This document shows, piece by piece, positions 1 to 11,900 of a stretch of DNA of 64,000 nt; the first letter of the stretch is position 1; every line of letters starts with the position of its first letter. Made by a program: the position numbers and the translations under genes. The stretch comes from Aradus depressus (lineage: Eukaryota > Arthropoda > Insecta > Hemiptera > Aradidae). The stretch covers positions 10,890,249 to 10,954,248 of the forward strand of contig OY759223.1 of assembly GCA_963662175.1 (NCBI GenBank), given 5' to 3'. The notes under the pieces are model-generated. The model saw only the letters and a list, made by a program, of their open reading frames with translations, did not search any database and was not told the origin of the DNA.

Positions 1-840
1 ATGGAAAGTCTGATTTAAAAAAATCCGAATAAGGGAAATTTTATGAATTAACATGATTCGTGGAACAACCTGTATATACGAATAATACCCTGAAATAATA
101 TCTTCTTAATATTTTGACAGCTTCTTAATTATAATAAAAAAATAATAATAATAACGGAAGATATTGAATATATTGGGTACTTATAATATTCAACTAACTT
201 ACAGGAAACCATTATAATATCACATTTGTTAGAAACAATAACAATTAGTGTACCAAAAAATATGAGAAAAAAATAAAATAATATAGAAAATACATATAAA
301 TTATTAATGTTACAAAAGCAGACATATATAACTTAACATTAGGTGCCAAATTCTTCAAACTAGGAATGTTTTAATATCACATGGTAAACACTTTCCTTAT
401 ATTTTTAAAATACAAAACAAAATATAAAACTTACACAACAAAACTCAAAAAGCAGGTAAAAAACAAAAAATACAATTTATAAAAATTACACATAAAGTTA
501 TACATACACATCTTGATATTCTATGTAAAATATAAACAATTAAATATATTACAAGAATAACATTTATGTAAAACATCTCTGTCAGACGAAATATTACACA
601 GGATATTCCAATGGGATAGGATCAATACCACCGGCGCCAATTTTTTAAAATGAAAAAATAATATAAAAAATAAGTTTTTTTTTCCAAAAATATACCTTAC
701 ATTTCATTTATAGTACATTGAAAATAGCAAAAAAAAAAAACAATTATGTATTTCAGTAGGAGATCGGAGTTGGGTGAGAATATGAATAATAAACACTAAA
801 AATATAGAAATTCTGACATAATATAAGGTGTTAGTTGTTG
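1..840. other. AT-rich noncoding DNA
   Basis: Very AT-rich sequence with A and T runs and no credible coding frame. No repeat family used elsewhere in this window is recognisable here before the SINE fragment at 841. It lies downstream of the 3' end of the kuz gene. Confidence 0.6.
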
Positions 841-1010
841 TGACTCATTCCCCGGGCTTTAGCTAGACGTAAGCCCGGACTAAACTATTTGGAGTCCTAA
901 ATTTTGTCTACCCTAAGTTTTTGTTCACGTAGGATATGGGTCTATCGTAATACGTCTCAGATAAAAAAAATTAAGGGCCTCGGCCGGGTACTCTGAGCTA
1001 CTGGCGCACT
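841..1010 (-). mobile_element. SINE-1 fragment (internally deleted)
   Basis: Minus-strand copy of the commonest SINE here (SINE-1). The 3' end reads as a variant of GACTCATGCCCGGGCTTTA, and the tRNA-like head (GAGCTACTGGCGC) is at the right edge. The middle is much shorter than in the full copies at 46839-47161 and 47190-47525, so this is an internally deleted, diverged copy. Confidence 0.75.
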
Positions 1011-1320
1011 CAACATAAGCTGTTGCATTTTATTTTTCAATCAGTAGTAGTCATGTTATAAATGAATAAAATAAACTTAGTATTTGAAAAAATATATAAT
1101 CTATCCCACAAGAAATTTAAACATAAACACCCGGTTAAGTTATTATCTAAGAAAACGTTGTTAATTGCGAGTTATATATACATACAAGTCAGATAAATAA
1201 GGAATGGGTTGAACTTTCAACTAGGAAAATCTCCATGTCTTTAATGTTAAAAATTTGTTTGTTCTGAAATATATTTCCCCTTTTTTCAGTAACAAAATAT
1301 TTCAGAACAAATTCCTAACT

Positions 1321-1521
1321 GTGAGGACACATGAGTCATTTCAGGATCATCGCACTGCTGAGTCTAACTTCCAGGAAAGTAGCTGATAAGCTATATAAAC
1401 CCCCACCCCTCACCCGCCGGACAGTTAGTCAAGTTTTAGATCTCTTTGTTTTCACATATGTAAATAATTACAAGTCTTAATAAAAATATTTCTTTTTAAA
1501 AAGTTGATTTTAAGTTCAAGT
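1321..1521 (+). repeat. 5' LTR of the TRIM-like element
   Basis: Starts GTGAGGACAC and ends TTCAAGT. It matches 1786-2004 almost throughout, except for an 18-bp length difference near the 5' end (after GAGGACAC). A TATA box-like stretch is at about 1392-1400. Confidence 0.8.
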
Positions 1522-1528
1522 TAGAAAC

Positions 1529-1546
1529 TGGCGCCCGAACAGGGAC
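1529..1546 (+). promoter_or_regulatory. Primer binding site, tRNA-Lys type
   Basis: The 18 bases TGGCGCCCGAACAGGGAC are the classical primer binding site complementary to the 3' end of tRNA-Lys3, used by many retroelements. It lies 7 bases after the recognised end of the 5' LTR. This is the strongest single sign that the flanking repeats are LTRs. Confidence 0.88.
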
Positions 1547-1785
1547 CGTAGTGAGTCAGTGCGATATATCGTGACCAATTGCCTCCGATAATCTCTTGTG
1601 ACCAGTTGTCACCTTCGTGCGCTGACCTTGTGAACAGTGAAAGTGTTAAGCCCGAGGTATGGTCAATTCCCCATCAAAAGTCCTAATCATTGCAACGTAA
1701 CTGCCGCAAAGTCAACAACCGAGCAACAAGAAGAAGCCTCCCACGAATCTTCAGTCTACCCAACTCTTCCCGAACGCACCATGAC

Positions 1786-2004
1786 GTGAGGACACGTCCA
1801 AACTTACGAAAGAAGGAGTTATGTCAGGATCATCGCACTGCTGAGCCTAACTTCCAGGAAGGTAGCTGATAAGCTATATAAACCCCCACCCCTCACCCGC
1901 CGGACAGTTAGTCAAGTTTTAGATCTCTTTGTTTTCACATATGTAAATAATTCCAAGTCTTAATAAAAACATTTCTTTCTAAAAACTTGATTTTAAGTTC
2001 AAGT
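1786..2004 (+). repeat. 3' LTR of the TRIM-like element
   Basis: Near-identical to 1321-1521, including the TATA-like stretch and the AATAAA-like signal. Compared with the 5' copy it holds 18 more bases just after GAGGACAC. Confidence 0.8.
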
Positions 2005-2190
2005 GTTCTAACTCGGGGATTTCCTAGTTGAAAGTTTCTTACTTACCTGATGTACTTATATATATAATTCGCAAATAACAAACTTTTCTTAGTTTATAGT
2101 TATAAACAAAAAAAAGGTTGAACTCAGTTGAATTGGGTGTTTTATTTAAATTTCTTGTGGGAAATGTTCTGAAATATTTTTTCATTGAAA

Positions 2191-3295
2191 AAAGGTAAGA
2201 TTAGTGTTAGATGGAAGACGAAATATTGGATTTCCGGCGATTATCCGGCAAATATTTTTTTTTCTGACATTTACAGCTTTCAAGAAACATTGCTAATCCT
2301 GTCCCATTAGAATATACTGTACCTATTGTATAAATTGTCAAAAACTAAAAGAATATTATTCAAAGCAAGTTCTACGAAGTCTAGCATTTTTATTTTTCTA
2401 TTTTACAAAGATAAACTTTTAACCATTAGATTAAAATAATTTACTTTCTTGAAAAATAAAAATTTGCCATTTGTACAACACGTTTTCCAAGTAAAACTCA
2501 AACATACACACATAATATCAAATTAAAACATATTTTGTTGAGCAATTTTTGAGATAAAGTCATTTTACATTATTTACCTGGAATATTATTACTTAATAAT
2601 AATTAAAACGTTATTAACAATAAGAGTAACATACTCTGAGTTACATCCTGTTTAAATTATATACAAAATAAAATTAAAAAAATTTTTTTTTAGCAATTAA
2701 TGTATTTTTTTTAACAAAGATTTGGTTATTCTGAAATGCAATTTTATCTATGTTATATTTATATGAGTTTGATTATCAACACTGTTTAAAAATTGTTCCT
2801 CACGATTTCTGGAATGTAGGAGCAAATTTAAATTAACAGTACGTACTTTCAAATGAATAGAGGAAATATAAAAAAATAATGCTATTTATGTAACAAAAAA
2901 TTAAATTATAACAAATATATAGCCAGGAATGTTTTTCTCAAAATAGAATTTCACAGATACATAAATCGTTTATGAGTAAAAATTTGGAGAAAAAAATAAA
3001 TATATATCTGACTTTGACACACAGAATTATATATGCTTGAAAAAAAAAAAATAATAATAAAAAACATTTGATCCTTGGATAGGAATGAAAAAAAGTTCCA
3101 CTTTTTTTCGGAAGATATTTCGGGTCGATTTTACGGCCCTTCATTAGGCCACAAGGTTCATTGTAACTTACAAATGGGGCGTAAAATCGACCCGAAATAT
3201 CGTCAAAAAAAAAATTGTCACCGATTGCCGAGAATATGAAACATCAAACATCCCAGAGGAGCCTACGAATCTATCAGATGATCTGAGAAAGTAGA
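2191..3295. other. AT-rich noncoding DNA with one hairpin
   Basis: Low-complexity AT-rich sequence. Apart from the perfect inverted repeat at 3114-3201, nothing is recognised. The short open frame at 2938-3144 on the minus strand has the composition of A/T runs and is not supported as a gene. Confidence 0.55.
3114..3201. repeat. Perfect 22-bp inverted repeat (hairpin)
   Basis: Bases 3114-3135 (GATATTTCGGGTCGATTTTA plus CG) are exactly complementary to 3180-3201, with a 44-base loop. Runs of T on the left and A on the right extend the symmetry. It could be a hairpin terminus of a small transposable element; no matching family is seen elsewhere in the window. Confidence 0.8.
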
Positions 3296-3299
3296 TCAT

Positions 3300-3575
3300 T
3301 TACTGAAACCCGATCGAGCCCCTTAACGTTTTATCTCTGGGAGGTGAAAAGCCTTGAGCACGCAGTCCTTCGGATGGAAATTTAAGCGCTTCCGAGCCTG
3401 TACGATGCCAGGTACTCGTTAAGGACCTCTACCCTATGTAACGAAACCTGGATAGGCAAAATTTAGGACTCCCACAGTAGAGTCGGCCTCATGTCCACCA
3501 TAGCGACGAAAGAGCGCTCTAGTAGTAGTCGATATGATCTAGTAGTTAAGCCCGGGCATGAGTCACTATAACTGA
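3300..3575 (+). mobile_element. SINE-1 copy, head-truncated
   Basis: Plus-strand copy covering the SINE-1 body: GAGCACGCAGTCCTTCGGAT, the GTACGATGCCAGGTACTCG block and the terminal GCCCGGGCATGAGTCA. The tRNA-like head is mostly missing or degraded. Confidence 0.8.
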
Positions 3576-3604
3576 ACATTTGGACCTTTTGATCTCTTTA
3601 AAAC

Positions 3605-4170
3605 TAGAGATTCAAAAAAAGTTCCATGCGGCGCCGCAAATCACTAAGATTTTTAATTGTCTTTGGAGAGCTATTCCGCAATGACGACTTTGGTATTTAG
3701 GGAGTAGGTATGAGAAATGAACAAGCTGACAAACTGGCTTGTGCAGCAACGAAAGAAGACCTCATTGGACCCCGCCCACGATGGCGCATTTGAAAACAAT
3801 CCTAGAATAATGGGCAATGCGGAGGAGTAACTCATCTTGGGGCGAACAACCAGGTTGTCAACAATCAAAAAAGAGGATAACGGAAGATCAACTCTTCTTG
3901 ACCAACCCCGAAAGACATAGAAAACAATGATCGAGTACTTAACAAGACATCACTCGGTAAGAAAACATCTATTTATAATGGATCTTATTCCGGATCCATT
4001 CTGCAGAAGATGTGAAGTGATATAGGAAATCACGCTACACATCCTGGGCTAATTTGAAGGTTATTCGGTGGAAAACCTTCGATGAAGCGTTCCTCAATCC
4101 GGATGAGTTAAGGATACAGAGCTTTGAACAGATCCTTAGGTTCGTTAAAGAGGGAGAAGATTAAGTAGTT
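3605..4170 (+). pseudogene. LINE relic with RNase H end (broken)
   Basis: A plus-strand frame near 3705-3760 reads VGMRNEQADKLACAATKED, which fits the G(I)xGNExAD motif of the RNase H domain of R1/I-type LINEs. Downstream translation, with stops and shifts, gives LTRHHSVRKHLFIMDLIPD and a CRRCE motif, as in the C-terminal region after RNase H. Several stops interrupt it, so it is a dead fragment. A related fragment lies at 17860-18500 on the minus strand. Confidence 0.6.
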
Positions 4171-5274
4171 AAATTTGGATAAAACGGGTACAAACCCACC
4201 TTTAGTATCAATCAATGGGTTATTACCCCTTCCAAGGACCAATTTTTTTAGTGAAATACAGAACGAAATAAAAATAATAAAATCTACTAGCACAGTATTA
4301 CAACTGTACGGTTACTTGTTAGTATACACAGCACGTTGCTCATTTTGAATGTAATAATAATAATAATAAATAAAGATTATTACTAACTTAACCTTGTGCA
4401 CATTAATTAAAGCAATATACTTTATCAATTAAATTATTTTATATTTTTTTCATCACAGCTCACAAGGATGGTTTCAAATATAAGATCTGTCAAGTGGCCC
4501 AATGCTCAAATATTCACAATAATAGATATTAATAAAATAACAGTTCCAATCAATCACTGATATATGACTTAGTGATTGTATAGGCAGTCAATAGCTTTAG
4601 CGAAGCAACCGTTATTAGCGTTAATTGGTGCAGAACGTAATTAGTCGGTATTAAGTACAATCGTATGCAAAAGTCTCATATTTCAAGTCAATGGAAGTTG
4701 CCTTATGGTTTACATCTCAGAGTGATTTTTCCGAAGTGACTGTAATCTTAACAATGGCTTTCTTGCCTCACTTGCATAAAACAATTTTTCCTCCGGGTTT
4801 TCAAGTAATTCTGCTTTACGTTATATATCGTGTATGTTAATATTATAAATCAAACTAAATATATGTATTTGAGGACTGGGCCACTTCTTCTATGTACACG
4901 TCCTAGACAGTTGGTAGAATTCTACAATTTATAAATAAATAAAATAAACTAGTTTATATATAAAAACATTATATTACTTAAGTCCTGTTAAGGAGAGTTC
5001 TTTATAGCAAAATTAAAAATGCGAAATGCCATATACCAGAAAATATAAAATTGTGTAAATTGTGGACTAACTATTTTGAAATAAGTTTTACAATAGATCA
5101 CAACATGTACAAGTAATTTCTCTTGAATTTCGATCGTGAAAAATAATAATAATAATAATATTCAAATTGTTTGTTTTACGATCTGTCCTAGTTTAAAGAA
5201 GACATAATTGTATAAAATGTCGGATTCTACCATCTGTCTATGAAATTTATAAATCTATATGTACAGGGTACCGG
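4171..5274 (-). other. Downstream flank / 3' UTR region of kuz
   Basis: The sequence directly after the kuz stop codon (toward lower coordinates). It must contain at least the start of the 3' UTR, but no clear AATAAA on the minus strand is seen between 5274 and 4171, so the transcript end cannot be placed. No repeat or gene is recognised. Confidence 0.5.
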
Positions 5275-5928
5275 TTAGATAGCAGAGAAGAGGTACTCGC
5301 TCTCAGAAAGGAGTACTTCCATGTCTGAAGGTACCGTGTGTACCTCTCCAGGTACTCCAGGACTTACAACTTCTGCGGTACCCTCCACACGTCTTGAACC
5401 TCTTCTCTCTACCCTATCACTACACACAGACTCACGTTTAGTCCTGTCTCTGTCTCTATCCTTACGTATCCTCTCTCCCTCTTCCCGTTTCTCCTGCTTC
5501 CTTTTCCCCGCCTCCTCCTTCCTTCGTCCTGACTCTTCCTTCTTCCTCCCTGAATCATCCCTCTTCTTGCCATTCCCTGGCTCACCAGCACCCCCTCCCG
5601 CCACTGCCGCCTCCTCTTCTTCTTCTTCCAGGCCCTCTTTCCGTCGACACTTCTCCGGGGACAGAGGTGCCTGAGTCGTGGATTTGACCTCCACAGAGGT
5701 CATCCTCAGTAGATCCTGCCCTGGCTGAAGATTGGAGTTAGGACTGGGAAGATTAGCGTACACAGGCTGTTCCACCGATACTAGCCGTTCCACCTCGATT
5801 GGTTTCGTTGGAGATACAGCTGCATTAGAAACTGCAGTGGCTGCTCCTGAAGTCTCCCCTGCTTTTTTCTTATTTCTTTTATGACGCTTCCGTTCCTGCA
5901 CCACAATAGCTGCCCTTGGCGCTCTTAC
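5275..5928 (-). CDS. kuz: kuz visible exon 14: C-terminal tail with stop codon
   Basis: 654 bp including the stop (residues 813-1029); acceptor TTTTAG, phase 0 in. It begins [20 protein letters not shown]. It is low in complexity: EEEEEE and a long R/K/E-rich, probably helical stretch (about 925-975), ending in [10 protein letters not shown]. The open frame, its phase match and GC content support it; its sequence alone is not diagnostic. The opposite-strand frame at 5321-5674 is a shadow. Confidence 0.85.
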   Translation of the reverse strand, partial: VRAPRAAIVVQERKRHKRNKKKAGETSGAATAVSNAAVSPTKPIEVERLVSVEQPVYANLPSPNSNLQPGQDLLRMTSVEVKSTTQAPLSPEKCRRKEGLEEEEEEAAVAGGGAGEPGNGKKRDDSGRKKEESGRRKEEAGKRKQEKREEGERIRKDRDRDRTKRESVCSDRVERRGSRRVEGTAEVVSPGVPGEVHTVPSDMEVLLSESEYLFSAI

Positions 5929-8900
5929 CTAAAAAATGTAAAACCATTACTTATTTATTTCAACAATAAATATTGTTACAAAATAAAGAAAACTATGTAC
6001 AAAATATAACTTATTTTTTTATTATTATTTTTATAATTTGTACTATAATTCTATATATTATAATTACTGCTGTCCCGGGCCTCTTCTGCCAAACTATGAA
6101 GGAACTTATTATAATAATTTAAGTAGTTTTGAATGATTCTTAACCTTAAGTTCCTTGACGACGGTGGTAGCCACCTGAGTGGGTTTTCTCAGCTTTACAC
6201 TCAGTTTGAAGGGAGGCTTATACATGAGATGAAGTTTGACCTGCTCTTTGCCAGGAGGCGGCCTCCCCCCCTTCCCTGGGTTGGCTGCAGTCGCTGTCGC
6301 TGCAGGTGGCTGAACTGCAGGTTGCTGTTGTCCCACCACAGCTGGGAATCCTGCAGGTGAGGACTTGGACTTGCGTACTCCGGATCGCTCTACGTGCGAG
6401 TTGAGGAGCCAGTTCCTCACTTTGCCCAGTGGATCCTCCTCTGGGCTCTTGGTTGGGTTCTCTTGGCTTCCACTGTAGTCTATCACCTGGAGACAAAACA
6501 TAACAATCAGGACTATGCTTAAGTAGTATCAGAAAGAAAATAAATACAACTTTATTTGGGCCAAAACTAGAGACACGTTTCATAAATTAGACTTTTGAAT
6601 TTCTGTATATTTATTTCCTCAGCTATACGAAGTATAGAGGCAGTTATGTAATCGGTCAAAAATTCGATGTTGAGTTTCAATGAATTCCCTGATTACAAAA
6701 ATAAAAAAAATTTAATTTTCTGTTTGTCTTTGAAACTCCTGATGAGAATCTTTATGTGTGCGTGGCTTAACACAAAAACTTTAATAACTACAGTTGTAAT
6801 GAATGTATTGACACGAAATTTTATATATAAATTCAAAACCCCATAAGGAAGACACCTATAAATTTACGGAAAAAATGGGAGATGATCAAGGGGGGGGGGG
6901 GGGGGGGGGGGGGCTCAATTCAGGAACTGTAATAACTGCCGATGTATGTAATGAATGTATTGACACAAAATTTAGGATGAAGTTCCAGAAGCCCCTACGT
7001 AAGTGATATATTGATTTTTAGCACAAACGAGTGGAGGAAGAGTCCTCTCTGATCCCCATCACCTTCAGCTCTTTCCGCTGAAAGTTAATAGGTGTCGTCT
7101 TTATAAGGCTTTGTGAATTTACAAATGAAATTTCGCGTTAATACATTCATTACAATGGCAGTTATTAGAGTTTTTGTGTTAAGCCTCCACCCTATTCCCC
7201 CCTTCCCTTTGACTGATTTGGTTGAAAATCAATACGTGTCGTTCCTAGAGAGTTCTGATTTCACATATAAAATTTTGTGTCGATACATTCATTCTATCGA
7301 GAGTTTTATCGTCTTCATAGACAGCAAAATTTTATTCATTTTTGTATTCAGGAGGTCGGTAAACATCAAATTCCGTTGAAAACTCAGCATCGAATTTCTG
7401 GCCGATTACATAACTTCCCCTATACTTCGTAAATAATACTCTTCTAATATCAGTCTCATTTGTTATCATAAGTAGAAGTTATAATGATGAATTTGTGTAA
7501 AAGTAAAACTTCCTTGCAAACTGGAATTGGGCCATACAAATATCATCAATAAGTTATCAAAATCTGAAGGGTTGATGTTTTTTGTCAGGATAATATGGCA
7601 TGGAGTGACCCTAGGATAGTTTCACAAGTTGTAAAATAAAATATAGTCTGAACTCTCACAGATTTTATTTATTTCTGCTAGTTTGCTTTCTAGGTTGTCC
7701 TCATTATGAGGCAGTCTGATAAAATAATTTTGAAAACAACATAATTTAAAATGATTTAACAAATAAGGTTTAAACATTAAAATAAACATATATAAAACTA
7801 TATATAAATAGAATTTAACAATATAAAATTTCATGGATGGGGACAGTAATAACACATCTGTGCCCATCCATGAAATTTTAAATAGTTTTTGTATATTTTT
7901 ATAAACGTTTATTTTAATTTTTAAACCTTATTTATTAAATCATTTTAAAATATGTTGTTTTCAAAATTATTTTATCAGACTGCCTGATGATGAGGGCAAC
8001 CTCGAAAGCCGGCTAGCAGAAAATAATAACATCTGTTGAGTGTATTAGCCAACTCACCTCTCCCTTGGCCCTCTTGGGAGGTGCCCCCTTGACATGCTTC
8101 CTGGGAGAGCCTCCTCCTCCTCCCTTCCGTCGGCGCTGCTGCTCCCTCACCCGTCTCTTGAGAGGCACTTTGCTCCTCACCGCAGGATGTACTGTCACAC
8201 CAGCTCCGCCCTCACCACCGCCACCCTCAGGAGGCAGTCGGACCGTCTCTGTGGTCGAACTGTGAATGATGGTCATACCCTTCAGTTTGAGAGAGGTCGT
8301 CTTACCCAGGAGTCGGGTGCTTAGGATCTGAAACAAGATAACAGAGGTATATTAAAGATCTGGATTTGAGTTTCTGAATGGTTGTCATGATACTTATAAA
8401 AATAGAGTTAATTAACTTTTGATTTTACAAACAAACAAGCAGGTTACCGGTTAGTAACTTAAAGTAGGTTAGCAGTAGGTTGCCCGGTTAGTAACTGTAA
8501 CCGGGCTTATAAGGAAGCTAAGTGTAGAATTTTATGAAAATCTGATTATGCGTCTAGCAGCACTCATTTTACGTCTTGTCCTCCTCCCCTCCGTAGATAG
8601 CCAATATCCTCTTAAGTTGGGCCATACTTGAAAAGGCCTGCGAATTTTGTAAATATATATTTATCCGTTTTCCTGTGAAACTCAAACAAACGTACGATGA
8701 CGATGCCCACACTGTCGCCAACTAGAGCCTTTACCAAGATGGTGGACACCCATCTTTGAAGGAAGACAAAGTCTGTTACTTTCCAGCATCCCTGAATCCC
8801 GGACATCGGTCCTAGTTACCAAAGCCACTATGAAACAAGCCTCAGTTGGTGGCTTGGATAGTTACCACCCACCACAGTACCATTTTTGACCATAATTCCT

Positions 8901-11900
8901 AATTGGGTATTTCGCGAAGAGGCCCAGTATGGTCATTGGCCCGGTGAACATACAAACTGGCATTCAATTGAACTGATTGTCTCTAAAAACACCTTTGAAA
9001 AACATCATTGAAGGCATGTTATATGATATCGCCGACTTTTTTTGTAAAACTTTAATTTTTATTGCCAACAATTTTGATATATCTTCAACGAACGGCCGTT
9101 TCTCCTTCGATTTTCTCCACTGCTCTGCCCCCAAGCGTGAAGTTGTACAGCCTATGTCCACCGGAAAATAAGCATCCCAACAGTGAAAGAATTATCCAAA
9201 TCGGTTATGTAGTTTTCGAGATAACTTCAAATATACAAAAAAATGTCTCTATTTATTAGTATAAATCAGTCTTGAGTAATGAAAGATAGTGAAAGATATT
9301 TCACCTTTTCCATATTTTTTATCATCCATCATCACCAGAATGAAATTACAATAAATTAATAACATGACAATAAATAGGGACTAAAAATAATAATCATATT
9401 GCCTCTTATATAAATAAATAAATAAATACTAAGAAAATATAAATAAAACAAGATTATAAGTACTAAGACAATCCGAACCAAGATTAATCTGCAGATGCAA
9501 ATTGCAGAATGTAGTTAATAAACCTGGCGCTGTCTGCGGTCTCACCTCCAACAGTCAACTGCATTGAATTTTCAAATTGATTGCATGTAAATTCTTAGCA
9601 TGGGGTTTCATTTTCTTAAATAACGTCATTTTTCCTTCCATATAACTATATTGTAATTGTATAAAAATCTGAAATCGAGTTTTCAATGGAATTTCACATT
9701 TCAAGGTCTTTTGAATATCTTTTGAACCATTTTCGCGATGAGGTCTGTAATTGGAACTCTATGAGCGCTTTCATTCAAAAAACGATTGTATCAATGAATA
9801 TGAAATTTTAAATAAAGATGTCATATCTGTAGATCTGATGAGATTTTGGTCGAAATAAGACAAAAATGAAGACCAATTTACTTCAGGGCTTTTATGACTT
9901 AATTGAAAATCTCTTCAAATAAAAATTGTAGAGAATACTAAGAGGTGAATTTTATAATAAAAATATTATTTCTAAGGCCGCCCGGTTTGCGAGATACTTA
10001 CCAAAAGGCCCAGTTTACGCGAAAACAATTACTCCTATCGAAAAATTGCTCCTTACAAAAAATGTTCCTTATTAAATAAATTATCAAAATGTCTTTGGAT
10101 TTGAGATATGACCTATACGACTTTAGCGCTCCAAAGAATGAACTATAATTCCCATAATAGTTCAAAATGTACTCTCAAACTCATTTCGGACTGGTTTTTA
10201 TATTGCAGTCATAATAGAATGACTATATACATGAATAATGAATAAAAATAAGAATAAATTAATGACATTACTCATAACTACTAACCAATATCAGTAGTAT
10301 ACTGGAAATGATAAGTATAGCGTAGTACCAACGATCCATGACCCATTTTTTGAAAGAGGCGATACTTTGTTCTGAAAGAAGGAGCTTTCTCAGCGTGGCC
10401 AGAGGACCTGATGGATCCACCTGTAAAGTTTAAAAAACATTTTAAAATAATAATTATTAAACAAAGACTTACAATAACTGACTGAGTGCTAAAAATTAGG
10501 ATTTTAATTGTTTCTATCTGGAACATACGATCGCACTATATGTGGGTAGTATTTATAAGCAGACTAAATCCCATTTATCCCATTTTTTAAAATTATAAAT
10601 AGGTAATCATAACTGTATAATCAATAGCTATTATGACTCATGCCCGGGCTTTAACTACAATATCATATCGCCTACTACCAGAGCGCTCTTTGGTCACTCT
10701 GGTGGACATGAGCCCGACTCCATTATGAGAGTTCTAAATTCTGTCTACCCTACATGTTTATTCACCTAGGTCTTTAACGAATACCTGACATCGTACAGGT
10801 TCGGAACCATCGCTCAACGTCCCATCCGAAGGACAGAGTGCTTAAGTTTATTTTACCTCCCAGATAAACTAAATTAAGGGCCTCGGCCGGGTTTCGAACC
10901 CACAATGTTGAGCCTAGTAAACAAGCATGCATACCATTAAGCTACTGACGCCCTCTGTATAAATAATATATACAAGCATGTACTAAAAGTGTAAAATATG
11001 GCATTTTCAAAATGTCAAGAGGGGAGAAACCAACCAGTTTTATTTTTCCATTGATCTAATATAATACTTCTGTATTACTTATTTCACTAGTCCATTACAT
11101 CCGCCTTGTAAGTCCATTAAAACCTACCGAGAAATAAAATAAAGTTTGTTCACTTTTATGCATATTTTTGTCTTTTAAGCCATTACTTTAAATTTTTAAT
11201 AAATATTTGACTTTTGGACTGTTAATCATTATAAGTCTTCAAAAATGAAATAAAGATGATTATGTCTGCTATTTTTAGCAAACAGTTACTTGGTAATTAA
11301 TAGAACAATTAGCATAAAGAAAACAAATATGATATACTTAACATTTTTTTCAGACATATTGTCGAAAAATTGATAAGAAACATACGTTTTTCTTTATTTT
11401 TTAATAATATGATATAGTTACCTCGCGACACTTCTGGAAAACATCACAGTAGCCGTTGTAATCATTGCAAGGAGTACCTGGTTTGGAGAACATATCTGGG
11501 ATGTCGTACGGAACACTGTTCCATGCGAAGGAAGACCTATAATAATTAGTAAATACAATTATAATAAAGTAATAATTATTATTAATAAAGATAATAGTAA
11601 TTGAGAAATTAATACAAATTTCATTCATAAAACCTTTATTTACCAAGAAAACAACAGTCGTCTGGTAGCAATATTGTTAGTTATTGTGACTCATGCTTCT
11701 TAAATATCAAGTATAATAGTTATGAATTTGTTTGATCTGAAATATTTTCTTCTTCCCTTTTTTTAGTAACAGTGGTAAAATTAAAATTAAAGATAAAGGA
11801 ATTAAACCAGATAAACTAATTTATAAGTAATCTGCATGAAATGATGCTTGAACAATTAACGAAATGATATGAGAATATTCATAAATTAAAAACAGAGGCT

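Larger units (their letters stand above)
1321..2008 (+). mobile_element. Miniature LTR retrotransposon (TRIM-like)
   Basis: Two direct repeats of about 201 and 219 bp (1321-1521 and 1786-2004) flank about 264 bp of non-coding DNA. The 5' copy is followed by an 18-nt primer binding site. Each repeat carries a TATA-like GCTATATAAAC and a downstream AATAAAAA, as expected for LTR promoter and polyadenylation signals. A possible 5-bp duplication TAACT lies at 1316-1320 and 2009-2013, but the exact 3' edge is uncertain. There is no gag, pol or env coding capacity, so any mobility would depend on another element. No polypurine tract is obvious before the second repeat. Confidence 0.8.
1057..2190. 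repeat. Diverged fold-back repeat, probably PLE-derived
   Basis: The stretch 1057-1220 is matched in reverse complement, with indels, by 2014-2190: shared words include TTTCCTAGTTGAAAGTT and AAATTTCTTGTGGG. The outer edge resembles PLE termini elsewhere in the window (AATAAACTTAGTATTTGAAA beside 'ctatcccac', compare 35683-35730). The miniature LTR element sits between the arms. No intact hammerhead core was found in these arms. Confidence 0.55.
6487..8057. other. kuz intron 12: modular repeat, poly-G and a hammerhead fold-back
   Basis: Contains the modular AT-rich repeat family on both strands (6600-7430), an uninterrupted G run of about 22 bases at 6892-6913, and the fold-back at 7660-8030. 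No coding exon is seen between exons 12 and 13. Confidence 0.75.

Noticed and set aside
5321..5674. 117-codon plus-strand frame
   Set aside because: Antisense shadow of kuz exon 14, which has matching phase and splice site on the minus strand.
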